Shown: positions 33,901 to 44,244 of the stretch, one piece after another
How positions within the stretch are numbered: the first letter of the stretch is position 1
Layout of the letters: the number at the start of each line of letters is the position of its first letter
Translations under genes and position numbers: made by a program
Assembly: GCF_019320115.1 (NCBI RefSeq)
Contig: NC_089593.1
Span: 13,358,789 to 13,422,788 of the forward strand
Direction of reading: 5' to 3'
DNA: 64,000 nt
Origin: Miscanthus floridulus
Lineage: Eukaryota > Streptophyta > Magnoliopsida > Poales > Poaceae
The notes under the pieces: generated by a model
Told to the model about the DNA's origin: nothing
The model's input: only the letters and a program-made list of their open reading frames with translations
Databases searched by the model: none

Positions 33901-34584
33901 ATAAATATAAAGTTAGAAAATAGTTAGAAAATTATAGCAAATCCTTACTAGTTGAACTTGCGGACCGTGTTCAGGTCGGTGAGGATGTTCTCTACCGAGC
34001 GGTAACGGACGTCAAGGAGGAGCTTTGATTCTACGAGGGAGAGTGACAACGGTCGTGGAAGATCATGTTCCCTTCCTCGTAGAATCGGAGCTCTTCCTTG
34101 ACCAAGTATGGTGTCGTTCGGTGGAGAAATGCTCGCCGAGCTGATCATGTAAGCAAGGTCAACTAGTACGGATGGTTATTTATTCACATGTCCCGATATC
34201 GTCGCAGTAGTCTGTCAATCACCGTACCTAAACGTAGTATATATAAATATAAAGTTAGAAAATAGTTAGAAAATTATAGCAAATCCTTACTAGTTGAACT
34301 TGCGGACCGTGTTCAGGTCGGCGAGGATGTTCTCTGCCGAGCGGTAACGGACATCAAGGAGGAGCTTTGATTCTACGAGGGAGAGCGACAACGGTCGTGG
34401 AAGACCGTGTTCCCTTCCTCGTAGAATCGGAGCTCTTCCTTGACCAAGTACGGTGCTGTCCGGTGGAGACATGCTCGCCGAGCTGATCACGTAAGCAAGG
34501 TCAACTAGTACGGATGGTTATTTATTCACATGTCCCAATATCGTCGCAGTGGTCTGTCAATCACCGTACCTAAACGTAGTAGTC
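33901..34584. repeat. 342-bp tandem duplication with internal hairpins
   Basis: Two copies (33901-34242 and 34243-34584) differ at only a handful of sites. Each contains GATTCTACGAGGGA and, about 50 bp on, its near complement. Each also keeps a 66-codon open frame on the minus strand (34148-33948 and 34490-34290) with only conservative differences. Whether that frame is translated is unknown. Confidence 0.8.
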
Positions 34585-34787
34585 TGTTATGTGTGTACAT
34601 TCCCATTCTTCTGTTAATTTGCGGAAATATCATATGAATTACTTACCTGCCACAGTAAAAGACGAGAACACAATGACCATTAAAAATATCATTGTTTAGA
34701 GATCTAGATAATTTTATAGTTTGTTAATTTTATTTGTTTATAAAAGGAGAAATTTATAGTGTATTAAAAAATGAGTATAGAGAGTAG

Positions 34788-35323
34788 ATGGCAACTGCTT
34801 CCGGGTCCTCGACCTCTCATGGGTTTCCAAAGCGACTTAAGCCGGGCCTTCCTCTCATTCCATGCGGCAAGTGTCGTGATGAGACGAAGATTGTGATGGA
34901 GTACCGAGTGAAGAAGGAGGGTCCCAACAAGGATCGTATCTTCTATAAGTGTCCGGATCGCAATGTGAGTTATTTTATCGTATTTAATGATTATGGTTAG
35001 TTTATACCTATTTTCATGATGGTTGTGATTAAAGTTCTAATTTTTTGTTTTAATTTCAGTGGGATGACAGTGGACGATGTTCAGGCTTCTACTGGGAGGA
35101 AGAGTATGTTGAACTCGTGCAAAAATATCTTGCACAACAGGCAGATACGGCGACTAATGAGGCAGTGATCCAGCCGAAGAAGCCCAAAGATGTTGCACAA
35201 TCGGGGGATCTGTCTGTTTTAGTTGAGATTGGTCGTGAAATTCTTGTGCTCCTGAAATGTATTTTAGCTTTAGTTCTTTTAGTGGTAGTTGGGATTGTCT
35301 ACATTGTAGCGATGCTTTCATAA
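34788..35323 (+). CDS. GRF zinc-finger protein with C-terminal membrane segment
   Basis: Two exons, 34788-34964 and 35060-35323, joined in phase 0 across a GT/AG intron, give a 146-residue protein. Residues about 25-75 form a GRF-type zinc finger with PCGKC, YKCPDRN and GRCSGFYWEEEY supplying four cysteines. A linker follows, and then about 20 hydrophobic residues near the end (ILALVLLVVVGIVYIVAML), a likely membrane anchor. GRF fingers bind single-stranded DNA in several nucleases and helicases. The frame is intact, and it lies just upstream of, and in the same orientation as, the transposase-like gene. Its role in the element is unknown. Confidence 0.7.
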
Positions 35324-35405
35324 ATTTGTATCTTTTGTGGTGGCACGCATGTTGTATAAATAATTAATTATGATCTAGGTTTTAATATGATATTTATGTC
35401 ATGTA

Positions 35406-36352
35406 ATGCAGATGAGCCGTTATTGGATGTATAATGCAGATCGCCGCTCCCAAGAGTTCATTGACGGCGTGCATTCTTTGTTACGTGCGGCCGAGGCAAA
35501 CAAACGCGACGGTTTCATGTGCTGCCCATGTGCCATATGTAAGAATACGGTGGAATATCCTTGCTCAAGGACTCTTCATTCACACTTGTTCAAGTCGGGT
35601 TTCATGCCAAACTATATTTGTTGGGCAAAGCACGGAGAAACCGGTGTTGTAATGGAAGAAGGTGAAGAAGAACAATGGGACGACAATGATATTATTCCTG
35701 ATGGTGCGTGCTTCAATGATACTGCAATGGGAGAAGCTGAAGAAGAGGTAGCCGCAGAAGATGAGCCGGCTGATGATCTTTGTCAGGTCATTCGTGATGC
35801 ACAGCGGCTCCAGAGGTTGGAGGAAGCGGTGCGTGAAGCACAGGAGCGGGAAAAAAACCTTGAAGCGAGAATGCAGGAGGAAATCAAAAGGCAAGTGCAA
35901 ATAGCAGTGAGTGCAAGCAAGCAGGCATCAGAGCCAGGAATCAACATTAGCCAATCTGTTCAGTTGAAAAGCAGCTGCGCTTCCACGAAGATACCAAATC
36001 AAGGGGACACAGGACTGCGCTTCCCTGTGGATGACGTCATTGAACCTTGTACAACGTGTGAGCTACACATTCCGAAGGAGAATTCCACAATCAAGGTGGC
36101 TATCAGTCTTGTTAATCCTATCGACCGAACCAAGACACCAAGGATTCATGGGAATATAATCCAAGAAGGATATGCTACCATCTCGGTAGATAAAGCTGAA
36201 AAAGGTTTTAGTGATTTGCCTCTTGACATTCCTGGAGGTGATGGCGAGAAGACTCTAGGAGAAGCGGAGAAGACATTCATTCTATGGCGCAAGCGCTACA
36301 TCATCATTCCAGGGATGTCGGCTCCACCTCCTCCTGAACTACCTCACCATAG
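35406..36352 (+). pseudogene. Transposase-associated head fused to CACTA C-terminal region
   Basis: The N-terminus is a transposase-associated domain (PF13963 type): SRYWMYNADRRSQEF, then CCPCAICKN and HLFKSGFMPNY. At about codon 135 (near 35809) the frame passes without interruption into the glutamate-rich segment that in element 1 follows the Transposase_24 region (shared EARMQEEIKRQVQ). The whole TNP2 catalytic domain and Transposase_24 region expected between them are missing. The exon is open to its GT donor at 36353. The start may be 35406 or the second ATG at 35412. Confidence 0.75.
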
Positions 36353-36446
36353 GTACGTGCAGATGAAAACACTACATCATTAATTTGTATTGGCTTAAAT
36401 AATTAACAATCTGCTCATAATAATATGTCATTCCTTTTTTGTAGCA

Positions 36447-38570
36447 GATCCTCCCCCAACCTAAATCCAATTGTTCAATCGCCAGATCATCATAGTGCTC
36501 TGTACGATGACATTGTGTTGGAAGACGAGGCTGCATCCACACCCTCTCCAAGGAGGTCTCCAACGCCGCAGCCGCCACCTCCAAGGAGGTCTCCAACGCC
36601 GCTGCCAACACCTCCAAGGAGGTCTCCAACGCCTCCCCCGCCCCCGCCTACCAAGAAGCCTAGCAAGAGGCCAGCCCTTCAAACGAAGAACCAGTCCCCG
36701 CCTGCAAAGAAAGCCACCGTGAAACCAAGGGCTATTCCCAAAATAATATCTGAAGAGAAGGAAGAAGGAACTGATGCATATAAAAAAGATATGTCTAGAT
36801 TCTATGACAAACTTAAAATGAATCAAGAAGCAAGGAGAAACCCGGAGAAACCGTACTTCTTCGTAGCTCCGGATATTTTAAGAAAAAAGGTGACTTCTTA
36901 CCAGCAACAACAGCGGGAATCTCGTAAGCCGTCCAAATCAACGTTATCAGACTATGACCGCACTCTCACCAAGTCAATTGAGGCGGCACAGAAAAAGAAG
37001 CGGGCAGGGAAAGGAGTTGCCCAACTCGGACAATAAGCGCACCAATCAATCCCCCCGCTAGTTGTTGGTAATGAATATGGTTCGAATTTAGGATTAATGC
37101 ATCAGGCAAACATACCTCCGGATGTCGATTTGGATCACCTTGGTGAATTTCTTGATGAGACTGGTCTCGACCTTTACCAGATGTTTGGTGATGGAAACAT
37201 TGAGAGTGCGGCGGAGGTTGATATTTGGAAGAAAAAATTTGTACTAGGCCAGAGTCTATACAACCCTCAAGCCTTATCTGATCTGGGGACGCAAATGTAC
37301 CTGCTAAACAAGTGGTACATGCAGGCGTCTACCAGTGGAGACTTCTGCGTTGGTGTCAGAATTAGAGACGAACATTGGTTCCGTGGCGATGATGTTATGT
37401 ATGTTGACTTTGCAGAATTTCATCAACTATGCCACCTGATCTCTCTGGACAAAGTTATCATTAGCTGCTATTGCCTGTAAGTAATAATTCTTTCGATCTA
37501 TTATTAAACTCATCATATGTGTGTATATGCATATAAATTATCCTAACAAGTACTATATATATGCAGATTTACAATGACAGAGCTCAGAAAGGAAGGCTGC
37601 AATGAAATTGGTTTTGTTGATCCCCATATAGTATTCAAAGACCCAATTACTCCAAAGACTAATTAGAAGTCTGAGTCAGAGAGTAACCTCATGAACTTCT
37701 TAGTGAACCAACGCCACAAGAAGGATATACTCTTTTCCTATAACTTCAAGTGAGTGTTAATCATATCGATCATAGCCTTAATGGCTCATATGTTGATTCT
37801 AGTTAATTAATGAGTGTTATGCGTTATATCCTATAAACACATGCAGTAATCACTGGATATTGATGGACATCGATCTGGTGAAAAGTCACTTGATAATCTA
37901 TGACTCGATGAGAAAACTACAACAAGACTACCAAGATATGATAGATATTATCCAGAGGTAATTTCGGGATCTCTAGCAACTATATATACACACAAACATG
38001 ATGATTAACTATATCTGATGACGTTGCAAATTTTTTATTGGGCAGTGTTTGCAAAACCTTTATTGAGAAGCAACACATGGAAAAATGCAAAGCGCCACTG
38101 AATGTAATCCCATTGAAAGTAAGTCCCCTGAATCGCATCATCTTTATTAATTAAACATATAGCTTTCACCGGATCACCAGATTGGATGACAAATCTTTTT
38201 CTCGTAAAGTGGTGTCTCAGGCAGGAACAGGGGAACAACTACTGTGGTTACTATGTTTACAAGTTTATCAAGGTGCTCTCCCAAAGAACTCCTACAGAGA
38301 GACTCAAAGTACGTTAAAAATACACTATATATTCATTTAATTATTATTATTGATTGTGTTACTATGTCTTTATATATATATATATGTACATATATTAATT
38401 TATTTTCCTTTAATTCAAACCTGTAGACTCGATGGTTGGAGGAAAAGGTCATACGGCAAGACCAAATCAAAGCAATTCAAGAGTCTATAGCCGGATTTTT
38501 TAATGAGCAGGTCATCGATTCCAAGGGCGAGTTCTACTTCGACCCAACACTGCCATTGAAGCCAAGCTAG
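36447..38570 (+). pseudogene. CACTA 2 proline-rich linker and Ulp1-like (C48) protease exons
   Basis: Exons: 36447-37476, 37567-37749, 37847-37957, 38046-38118, 38210-38308 and 38427-38570, each homologous to an exon of element 1. Catalytic positions are histidine in NHW (37851), aspartate in YDS (37902), glutamine in RQEQG and cysteine in NNYCGYYV (38243). Stops at 37034 (TAA) and 37664 (TAG) break the frame, so a full-length product is unlikely, though the protease exons after 37664 are open. SUMO-protease modules of this type are known from several plant transposon groups. Confidence 0.75.
36540..36650 (+). repeat. Coding minisatellite, Pro-rich
   Basis: Three to four units of about 33-36 bp containing CCAAGGAGGTCTCCAACGCC, encoding PRRSPTP repeats. 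It is homologous to the array at 8660-8830. Confidence 0.75.
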
Positions 38571-38698
38571 AGGATGAGAAGAAACTTGTTATGTCACAAC
38601 AACTATAATGCAATCTTTTGTAATATATGCACATGAAATAATATAATGTAAAATACACATATGCATGCATGCATGTAAATATATATATGATGCATGCA

Positions 38699-38699
<1 letters not shown>

Positions 38700-38789
<90 letters not shown>
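38700..38789. repeat. (TA)n microsatellite
   Basis: Nearly 90 bp of alternating TA just 3' of the protease gene, in the same place as in CACTA element 1. Confidence 0.95.
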
Positions 38790-38791
<2 letters not shown>

Positions 38792-38947
38792 CTATGCTTG
38801 AATTGTGTGATTTAATACGTTCATTGTGCTTGAACCGAAACATACTATATGCGCGTATAAATGTATAATTAGCAGCGTACAATACGACTTCGAAAACCTA
38901 TTTTGAAAAGAAAATAAAAAAATGAAAAGAAAAGAAAAAAGAAAAAA

Positions 38948-39185
38948 ACCTTTAGTCCCGGTTCGTATTACCAACCGGGACTAAAGGTGCCGGCCATCGT
39001 GGCATGTCAGGAGGCACCTTTAGTCCCGGTTGGTGTTACCCACCGGGACTAAAGGTTCTCCTTTAGTCCCGGTTTCTGACCCGGGACTAAAGGACCCCCT
39101 TTAGTCCCAGATGCTTGCTCCCGGGTGGGGAATCGGGACTAGAGGGGGTTCTCCACCGGAAGTAAAGCTCGGTTCTCTACCAGTG
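38948..39185. repeat. CACTA 2 3' subterminal repeats
   Basis: Multiple CCTTTAGTCCCGGTT and complementary copies leading to the right terminus. Confidence 0.85.
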
Positions 39186-41439
39186 TTGTCCACATGAGAT
39201 CTGCTTTCCCCAACCTCATATCCCCTAGATCCACCCCTTTTCTAGCTAGCTCATGGCTTCTTGGCCCCGATTCATGTCCTTCACTAGTCGATATGCTTGG
39301 TGATAGGTCTAGGTTGCTGGCCGATGCGGAGAGCTATGTGGCCTAGGACCCATAGGCTCACTGTGGTGTGATAGTGGCTCCCTACATTGGGCCACGCGTC
39401 TCCTGCCGTCTGCTTGGGTGTGACCACCATGGCGCGCCTATGGTAAAACCTGTGCCGACGGCCACCTCGAGTGGCCCCACTCCAACCCCACTATCCCCGC
39501 TCTACCCCTTTGCCACTTCCTTCCACCCGAGTGGTGGCTTAATTAGTGGGGCACCCCATGGCCCATCACTAGGCGAAGGACAACTACCTCAGCGTCTCCG
39601 ACGAGGAGGCCTCACCGATTGCTTCCGCATCCCCTTACCTCAATGCTGTTCATCGGCTACAGCAGCTGTGGCCGGTGTGGCTGCTGCCTAGGCTAGCCCA
39701 CCCAACCTAGGTTGTTGTCTGGGGCACGTGTAGCGCTATTGCCATGCAGATGAGTGACCAAGCATGAGCGACGACATCGGGGAGTGGCGTAGGCAATGTC
39801 CACACATCATCAAGCGCGAGCACAGCTCCTCCATGGGCTATTTGTCCATGGCAGGAACTCAAGTACCGGAGCCACCTGGGTCACAAGTGATGGCACATGA
39901 CGCATGCCGGTCCATCATAAGCTCGAACCACGGGTTCCCGCTAGCATCCACCATCACTTTTTCATCTTAGACGCTAACGACTAGCGAGTGGTCCTGCCAT
40001 GCAGGCCGTTAGACAGTTGTGATGGCGACAGACCTCAGTGTATGGCGGACAAGTTGACCTCCTAGGCACATCCTGGCAGACTTACACAACAAGTGCCTCA
40101 ATTGCCTCTCTTTCGCGTACTGACGGGCCACCTATAAGCTGCCCCAGCATTGTTTGCACTATAGGGGATTATGACACATCGTGCGCAACTACAAGCGGAC
40201 ATTGTTGGCGGGCTCTGTGAGCTTGGGCGCATTAGGTGCTGTGGGCGGGCGGCCATGGTGCTCTGTCCATGCCCGTCGTAACCCCTGCCCTAAGATGATG
40301 TTCGGTTGTCGTTCTGTGGCCCATAGAGGCCCAGACTCTAGTGGGGCCGCGCTAGACAACGCCATTCGTGTTAGCGGTGGCTGTCGATGCTGATGACAGA
40401 GGCATCAGGGTCAATCGGTAGGTGTTGCCTTCGTCATAACCGCGTTACGCGCCAACCATGACGAGCTGATCCACGAGCCAAAGCCTAGAAAGATCCTTTC
40501 TAGGCTCGACCCGTTGATGTTGTCACTGCGCAAGCCTAGAAGGATCCTTTCTGGGCTCAACCCATTGAACTGTCACTGCACGTGAGCATCGAGATGTCGC
40601 GGATGACCCAATGCTGGAGGAGCTTGCTGCCTTCATTATTGTGACCAGGACCCATGGAACTCCTACAAGGGGGCCTCCGTCTCCATCTCCCGCGGCAGCT
40701 TCCCCGGAGGATGAAGCCTCTTGGTAGACCGCCTGCACGTGCACTTGCGCTCTCTCGGAGAGGCAACAGTTATTGGTCTAGCACACTGCTTTGGTTGGTC
40801 CTAAGAGCTTTGGCTGCTGTGTAAATGCTCCCACGACGATGACTGTAGCCATGGGAAGCCCCCCGGTGCCCCGCTCAGTGGGCAGAGGACTCGCCTCCAC
40901 TGTTGCCTAAGTAAGGGTAGGCCCAGGCCTAGGTTACTCTTCCTAGGGAGGTGTAGGTCGGACCCCTGGGTGTTGCAGCTTCTTCGAGACCTAGACAAAG
41001 AGCCCTCTCCACAAGCTTTGAGAAGACACTGTCCTTGGTTGGCATTGGCCATGCGCACCTGCGTATGCCACTGAGGGACGACCACCCTGCCGTGGACAAC
41101 AATTCCTCGGCCACCCTGCACCTCAAGAGCTTAACCAGCGAGTGCTTCGCAAGGCGGCCTCTCCGCTCATACGACAACGTCCCAAGCAACTGGCAGCAAC
41201 TAACCATTTGATACTCCTGATGCGGAGCAAGCACGTGGCGACACAGAGCCTCTCCCATGTGCTAGCGTACAAGCAAGGTGAAGCCCTAATCATGCAGCGT
41301 AGGGGTATGACCAAGGGACTTTCAACACTAAACTCGTCGGCAAAGAAGGCCTACGAGAAGCTCTACGGGGTCGGGTCGAACGCTTTCAATGTTGAATCAC
41401 TGAGTGTGCTCTTCCCGGCTTGCAGACTAGCACGCTGTG
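39186..41439 (+). pseudogene. Heavily decayed zinc-knuckle (gag-like) gene
   Basis: No long frame survives. At 40088-40195 a plus-strand reading gives two CCHC zinc knuckles, of which several Cys/His codons are mutated (TGC or TGT to TAC or TAT, CAC to TAC, CGA to TGA). Around 41290-41430 the frame QRRGMTKGLSTLNSSAKKAY resembles the C-terminus of the same kind of grass protein. These knuckle proteins are usually encoded by retroelements, but I cannot name the class. The rest (39186-40080, 40200-41280) has gene-like GC content but no assignable domain. Confidence 0.45.
40481..40580. repeat. 50-bp tandem duplication carrying a hairpin
   Basis: Two units, 40481-40531 and 40532-40580, start AAGCCTAGAA. 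The first contains perfect 9-bp arms CCTAGAAAG and CTTTCTAGG around a 3-base loop; the second has diverged. Confidence 0.75.
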
Positions 41440-41540
41440 CGCTTGATCGTATCAGCCATGCTTATCAGCCATGATACAGTATTTTTCTCTCACAATAAAA
41501 CAACATCAGCCGATTTATAAGCAACAGAAACGATCAAGCG
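41440..41540. mobile_element. Small MITE
   Basis: The inverted ends CGCTTGATCGT and ACGATCAAGCG enclose about 80 bp (ATCAGCC...CAGCCGATTTATAAGC). It has the appearance of a common grass MITE. No clear target duplication. Confidence 0.6.
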
Positions 41541-41997
41541 AACATGGTGTAGAGTCTTGCAGCTAGCAACAACGACGCAAGGGCAAGACTTAAGTCGTAT
41601 CACTTCCCCAGCCTCGTTGCTTAGCCCATGAGTAAAAGCTTAGCGTGTGAACATGGAAATAGGAAGGTCCAGCCTTTTGCTATAACTCTAGACTACCTAG
41701 CGCGTTCGAAGCATGTCGTCGTTTGTATGCTTGAACTTTCCTTTTCTTGAAAGCGAACTACGGAGGGGAGAGATTCTCCGCCAGCATGTATGCTCAAACT
41801 CGTCTACCTTAATAACAATGATGCACAAACTTTTTGCGTATTTTAGAGAAAAATGTACGTAGTTGATATGAACTCGAAGAAACAACAGAAATAAGTAAAC
41901 ATCTGACTGAATATAATTTTATGATAGGTTCTGACTGAATATAAATTATATAATTGGTGGACCGGAGGAAACGTAAACATCCTGAATATAAATTATA
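41541..41997. other. Spacer, no gene seen
   Basis: A mixed-composition spacer between the MITE and the long-TIR element. Short repeated CTGAATATAA(A)TT strings occur near 41911-41996, including the 9-bp repeat that abuts the next element. Confidence 0.4.
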
Positions 41998-43298
41998 GGG
42001 TTAATTTGATATGTGCCATTATAACTCTGCTGTATTTGAAGCACACCATTACTATTCGTGAAACTATGCCAGTGCCATTATAATTCTTCCGAAAGCTGAA
42101 ACAAGCCATTATATACATATGCGGCGTCTTCAGGCCCATGTGCAGGTGTATGTACAGTTTTGTATTTTCGTATAGACCAAAATACCCCTCCATTCTACCT
42201 CACTTCCAAGTGGACCCAATGTGTCATCCCCTTCCTCTCCCCTGAGCTGCCGATGTCCAACGCCGCCGTCGAGGAGCTCAGCCTCGGCTACTATTCCGTG
42301 CCCCAACTCCAGCGCCCTCACTCACTTGCGCTCTCCCTCTTGCTCGCCCGCGCCGCTCCCCAACGCCTCCCTCGCCCTCTGTCCGCGAGCGTAGTCACGA
42401 CCGCCATGGCCGTGCAGCAGAGCTTCGCGGCCATCGCTCGTTTCCCCACCGCCGCCCTGTCGCGCAGCCCTAGCCACCACCAGCAACTCCGCGACCCTTT
42501 CCTCTCCCTCGCGCACTCCTGTTCGAGCCGGCATCGCCGTGCTGCGGATTCAGCTGCCCCTGTCCCTGGTCGTCAGGAGATGCCGCGCCCCTGTCACGCC
42601 ACCGGTGAGCAGGCGACCGGCTTGCCGCGCCACCGCCGGGAGAGCGCGGGCGGGCTGCCACGGCGGTCCAACCGAGCCGCCACTTGGGCGAGCGCGTGCA
42701 CTCTGCTTGCGCCGCCACCGACGAGTAAGGCGGCCGCACCATGGCCGGCAAGCGCACGCGGGCGGCCCGCCGCGCTGCTGCCGGGAGAGCGCGGGGGGGG
42801 GGGGCTGCCTCGTCGGGCGAGGCCGTGTGCGCTGCTGTGACGCCACCGACGAGGAGGCAGCCACGCAATCATCGGCGAGCGCATGCGCGGGCGAGCTGCT
42901 GCGCCGCGCCGGGCTTGCGAGCAGGTGGGTCGCCGCGGGCGAGGGCGCAGGTGGGACCACCACGCCGCTGCTGCACTGCAGCCAGGCGAGCATGTGGGCG
43001 GCGGAGTCGCGCCCCCGCTGCCAGTAGGCGACCGGAGACGAAGAAGACAACATAGAGAGAAGGTGTGCAAGGCTTACGAGTGGGCCGCATGTGTCAGTGA
43101 TTGTGAGAGAGAAGAGGGAGGGGGCAATCTTGTCCATAAAGATATACAGTGCCCTTCATACGTCTATCAGTGGGCCTAAGTCATCTTTAAGCGTACATAA
43201 TGGCATATCTCAAACATTTGTAAGGTTATAATGACAGTGGCATAGTTTCTTCAATACTAATGGTGTGTTTTAGAAACAGTAAAATTATAATGGCATAG
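41998..43298. mobile_element. Long-TIR, Pack-MULE-like element
   Basis: About 110-150 bp at each end are inverted copies: left GCCATTATAA...CACACCATTA...GAAACTATGCCA, right the same blocks in reverse complement. TAAATTATA is directly repeated at 41989-41997 and 43299-43307, which fits a 9-bp Mutator-type target duplication. The exact first base of the TIR is uncertain because the inverted similarity may extend a few bases into that repeat. The 950-bp interior is very GC-rich and gene-like (a 226-codon plus-strand frame at 42160-42840) and encodes no transposase. Confidence 0.65.
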
Positions 43299-43307
43299 TA
43301 AATTATA

Positions 43308-43842
43308 ACTGTACTACGAACTGGAGGCCCTAGGTAGGTAGGTTGGCGATTGGTCTCACTGAAAGGTGACGAAAGTTTCACATCACAGCACGCTCTATAT
43401 GATAAGCCAGTGGAATTAATGCGGCGCTTTTGTTCGCCTCTGCTATGGGTCTGTGGAACGGAGAAGACAATGACCGACCAATACGGTTTTGGAAGACAGA
43501 GAAAGGGGTGACTTTGGGTGTTGGGCGGAGCGGCTGCTGTCCCAGCGCGTTTTTTTTATTTTTAATACTTTTTAAACTAATTTTAAATTTAACACTGTTT
43601 TTTTCTTTAAAACTAACACTTTCGGCCGCACCTATTGCCATGGCGTGGCAAAACGCCTATGCCGTGCCACGGCAGGAGGATGACGTGGCGATGACAGGGG
43701 CTGCTGACCGATGACGTGGCAGGGTCTGCCGCGCCACCGATCTTTGCGCGGCAGTGACGCGCCACGGCGCATGGCGCGGTAGGACCTGGACGCAAATTGA
43801 AGATCGGCTGATGTCAGTGAGGATCGACAGCGACACGACTAT
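43308..43842. other. Unassigned sequence
   Basis: Contains a GCGCCACGGCGCATGGCGCG-type GC-rich inverted stretch near 43620-43790 preceded by a poly-T tract. This may be the edge of another element. No coding signal. Confidence 0.3.
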
Positions 43843-44052
43843 AGACTCGGCTTCCTCGACCCCTCGCCGGTGGGCTTCGACCAGGTGCTCTAGTCCGACA
43901 TGAGGTTGCGTAGCACGGTCGACTACTGTGCGTCTAACCAGGGTGCCTTCTTCGGCGATTTCGTGACGGCGATGACCAAGCTCGGGAGGATCGGGGTCAA
44001 GACGCCGGCCACCGGCGGCGAGATACGCCGGGACTAACGGTTCCCGAACTAG
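43843..44052 (+). pseudogene. Class III peroxidase C-terminal exon fragment
   Basis: The frame reads DQVL, a TAG, SDMRLRS, then ASNQGAFFGDFVTAMTKLG, RIGVKT and GGEIRRD, followed by TAA and RFPN. This is the conserved C-terminus of plant secretory peroxidases (the sequence around the distal end of the haem pocket and the GEIRR signature). Only this last exon is present, and the catalytic histidines lie in parts not seen. It sits immediately downstream of the plant-mobile-domain pseudogene but on the opposite strand. Confidence 0.8.
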
Positions 44053-44244
44053 TTCCTGGTTAATCTCGCCGGCAGTGCTGCCGCGACACATTGGAACGAA
44101 TATGAAGCAAATAAATGAAGTTCATGCGCAAGTTGACAACCTGCCACATAATATTTTCATTGGTTTGACATAAGTTTAACATAACATAACATAACAAATT
44201 AAGCCTGCAAGTTTCGGACGATAATATTCGTTCGACCTAACAAA

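Larger units (their letters stand above)
33238..39185 (+). mobile_element. CACTA (En/Spm) transposon 2, complete ends, perfect TSD
   Basis: Termini are CACTAGTAGAGAATAG on the left and the complement of CACTGGTAGAGAACCG on the right. A perfect 3-bp target duplication, TTG, lies at 33235-33237 and 39186-39188. Subterminal AGTCCCGGTTGG hairpins stand at both ends. Two genes are read on the plus strand: a small GRF zinc-finger membrane protein (34788-35323) and a fused transposase-associated/Ulp1 gene (35406-38570). The TNP2 catalytic domain is absent. Confidence 0.93.

Noticed and set aside
38589..38882. Open frames through the (TA)n tract, also at 30214-30423
   Set aside because: They encode only Ile-Tyr repeats from a microsatellite; not genes.
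42470..43137. Several long overlapping frames on both strands of the Pack-MULE-like interior
   Set aside because: Very high GC content leaves frames open in all directions; none has a recognised domain, so no CDS is called.
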